Assembly: GCA_012727745.1 (NCBI GenBank) | Contig: JAAYGJ010000094.1 | Location: 1 to 5,625 of the forward strand | Direction: 5' to 3' | DNA: 5,625 bases | Source of the DNA: Clostridia bacterium | Lineage (GTDB): Bacteria > Bacillota > DSM-521 > Neomoorellales > Neomoorellaceae | Shown: positions 4,794 through 5,625 of the stretch, in pieces | Layout of the letters: each line of letters opens with the position of its first letter | Numbering within the stretch: the stretch's first letter is position 1 | Notes under the pieces: model-generated | Database searches by the model: none | What the model saw: only the letters and a program-made list of their open reading frames with translations | What the model was told of the DNA's origin: nothing | Translations under genes and position numbers: made by a program

Positions 4794-5625
4794 ATGCAAC
4801 AACAGATGAACTGGCATGCAATAGAGATTGAGCAAGTTTGTCGCGAACTGAGCTCTCATCCAGAACAAGGCCTGGACAACAGCGAAGCGGAGCAGCGCTT
4901 AGTTGAATATGGACCTAATGCTCTGGAAGAGCCGCCTGGTCGTAGCATTTTTGCTATGTTTGTTGATCAGTTGAAAGAAGTACTGGTGCTAATCCTGATT
5001 GCAGCAGCATTGATTTCCGGACTAGTGGGAGAATTCGCCGATACCATTGTTATTATGATTATAGTTATTTTAAACGCTTCCCTGGGGGTCTACCAGGAGA
5101 ACAAAGCGGAACAGGCGCTTAAGGCACTGAAAAAGATGACCCGGCCGATAGTCAAAGTAATTCGGGAAGGGAAAGTAGCCCAGGTTGAGATTGAAACCCT
5201 GGTTCCTGGCGATATAATTCTTTTAGAGGCAGGCGACGCCATCCCTGCCGATGCCAGGTTGCTAGAGGCTTTTTCTCTGCAGGCCAATGAGGCAGCCCTG
5301 ACCGGTGAATCAGTGCCAGTGGAAAAGAGCCCGGCCAAACTTGATAATGAGGAAGTACCTATTGGGGACCGTACTAACATGGTTTTCATGGGTACTACTA
5401 TTACTGCTGGGCGCGGCAAGGCTGTGGTAACAGGAACCGGCATGAAAACGGAACTGGGAAAGATTGCCCAGTTGCTGCAGGAAACTGCGCCCGAGCCAAC
5501 GCCGTTGCAGCGGCGCCTGGGTGAGCTGGGGAAATTTTTAGGTATAATTGCCGGGGTTATTGTAGCCATAGTATTCGTTACCGGTTTATGGCGGGGCGGC
5601 GAGTTAATGGAAATGTTTATGGTTG
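4794..5625 (+). CDS. P-type cation-transporting ATPase, P2A Ca2+/Mn2+-like (3' end outside window)
   Basis: This is an ATP-driven cation pump of the plasma membrane, and the first 277 residues are visible. An N-terminal cation-ATPase domain spans about 6-75 (NSEAEQRLVEYGPNALEE is typical). Membrane segment 1 is about 61-79 and segment 2 about 83-100, ending in NASLGVYQENKAEQAL. The actuator domain follows with VPGD (137-140), GDAIPADARL and the dephosphorylation motif TGES (170-173). A third membrane segment begins at about 247. The phosphorylation motif DKTGT and the ATP-binding domain lie beyond the right edge. The start is ATG 4794, after AAGGGGAGG (4781-4789); the spacing is short (4-7 bases), but the next ATG (4806) is too far away. 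The layout resembles SERCA/PMR1-type calcium pumps. The upstream Mn2+ riboswitch suggests the pump answers to, and may export, Mn2+. The ion-binding residues of later helices are not visible, so Ca2+ versus Mn2+ stays open. Confidence 0.95.
   Translation, partial: MQQQMNWHAIEIEQVCRELSSHPEQGLDNSEAEQRLVEYGPNALEEPPGRSIFAMFVDQLKEVLVLILIAAALISGLVGEFADTIVIMIIVILNASLGVYQENKAEQALKALKKMTRPIVKVIREGKVAQVEIETLVPGDIILLEAGDAIPADARLLEAFSLQANEAALTGESVPVEKSPAKLDNEEVPIGDRTNMVFMGTTITAGRGKAVVTGTGMKTELGKIAQLLQETAPEPTPLQRRLGELGKFLGIIAGVIVAIVFVTGLWRGGELMEMFMV

Noticed and set aside
5090..5569. 159-codon open frame on the minus strand opposite the ATPase
   Set aside because: It is antisense to a clear P-type ATPase reading frame with TGES and membrane segments, and its serine/alanine/proline-rich product has no family features.

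Overview
This window looks like chromosomal DNA from a low-to-moderate-GC Gram-positive anaerobe, probably a Clostridia-type Firmicute. Support for this: strong GGAGG-type ribosome binding sites, a TTG start, intrinsic hairpin-plus-T-run terminators, and a yybP-ykoY riboswitch in front of a cation ATPase. The species cannot be fixed from sequence alone. Every gene I can support lies on the + strand, and promoters and terminators break the window into mostly single-gene units.

Left part (1-2709). The window opens inside a c-di-GMP phosphodiesterase (EAL domain), of which only the C-terminal third or so is present. Next is a COG0402-type metal-dependent amidohydrolase/deaminase gene (467-1924). 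It is intact except for one in-frame TAA directly after the N-terminal HxH metal motif, so it appears to be a recent pseudogene, unless the stop is a sequencing error. A terminator follows. Beyond it lies a second, much more decayed copy of the same gene (about 2088-2709), which has lost its 5' third and two internal blocks and carries frameshifts and stops. The region therefore records a tandem paralogue pair at two stages of decay.

Middle part (2710-4449). Two nucleotide-metabolism genes follow: pyrB (aspartate carbamoyltransferase catalytic chain, pyrimidine synthesis) with a perfect 16-bp stem terminator, and dut (dUTPase). dut has its own extended -10 promoter and a leader containing a terminator-like hairpin. 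pyrB is of the E. coli-like type, yet no pyrI or other pyr gene is adjacent here.

Right part (4450-5625). The 344-base gap between dut and the last gene holds, in order: about 125 bases with nothing convincing, a strong promoter (TTGACA, 17-bp spacer, extended -10), a yybP-ykoY-type Mn2+ riboswitch aptamer, and an intrinsic terminator that shares sequence with the aptamer's closing helix. This forms a complete metal-responsive transcription switch. It controls a P-type (P2A, Ca2+/Mn2+-like) ATPase whose first 277 codons are in the window before it runs off the right edge. I found no CRISPR array, tRNA, rRNA or intact mobile element. The best-supported points of interest are the metal switch, the nonsense codon in the amidohydrolase, the decayed paralogue and the possible attenuator ahead of dut.
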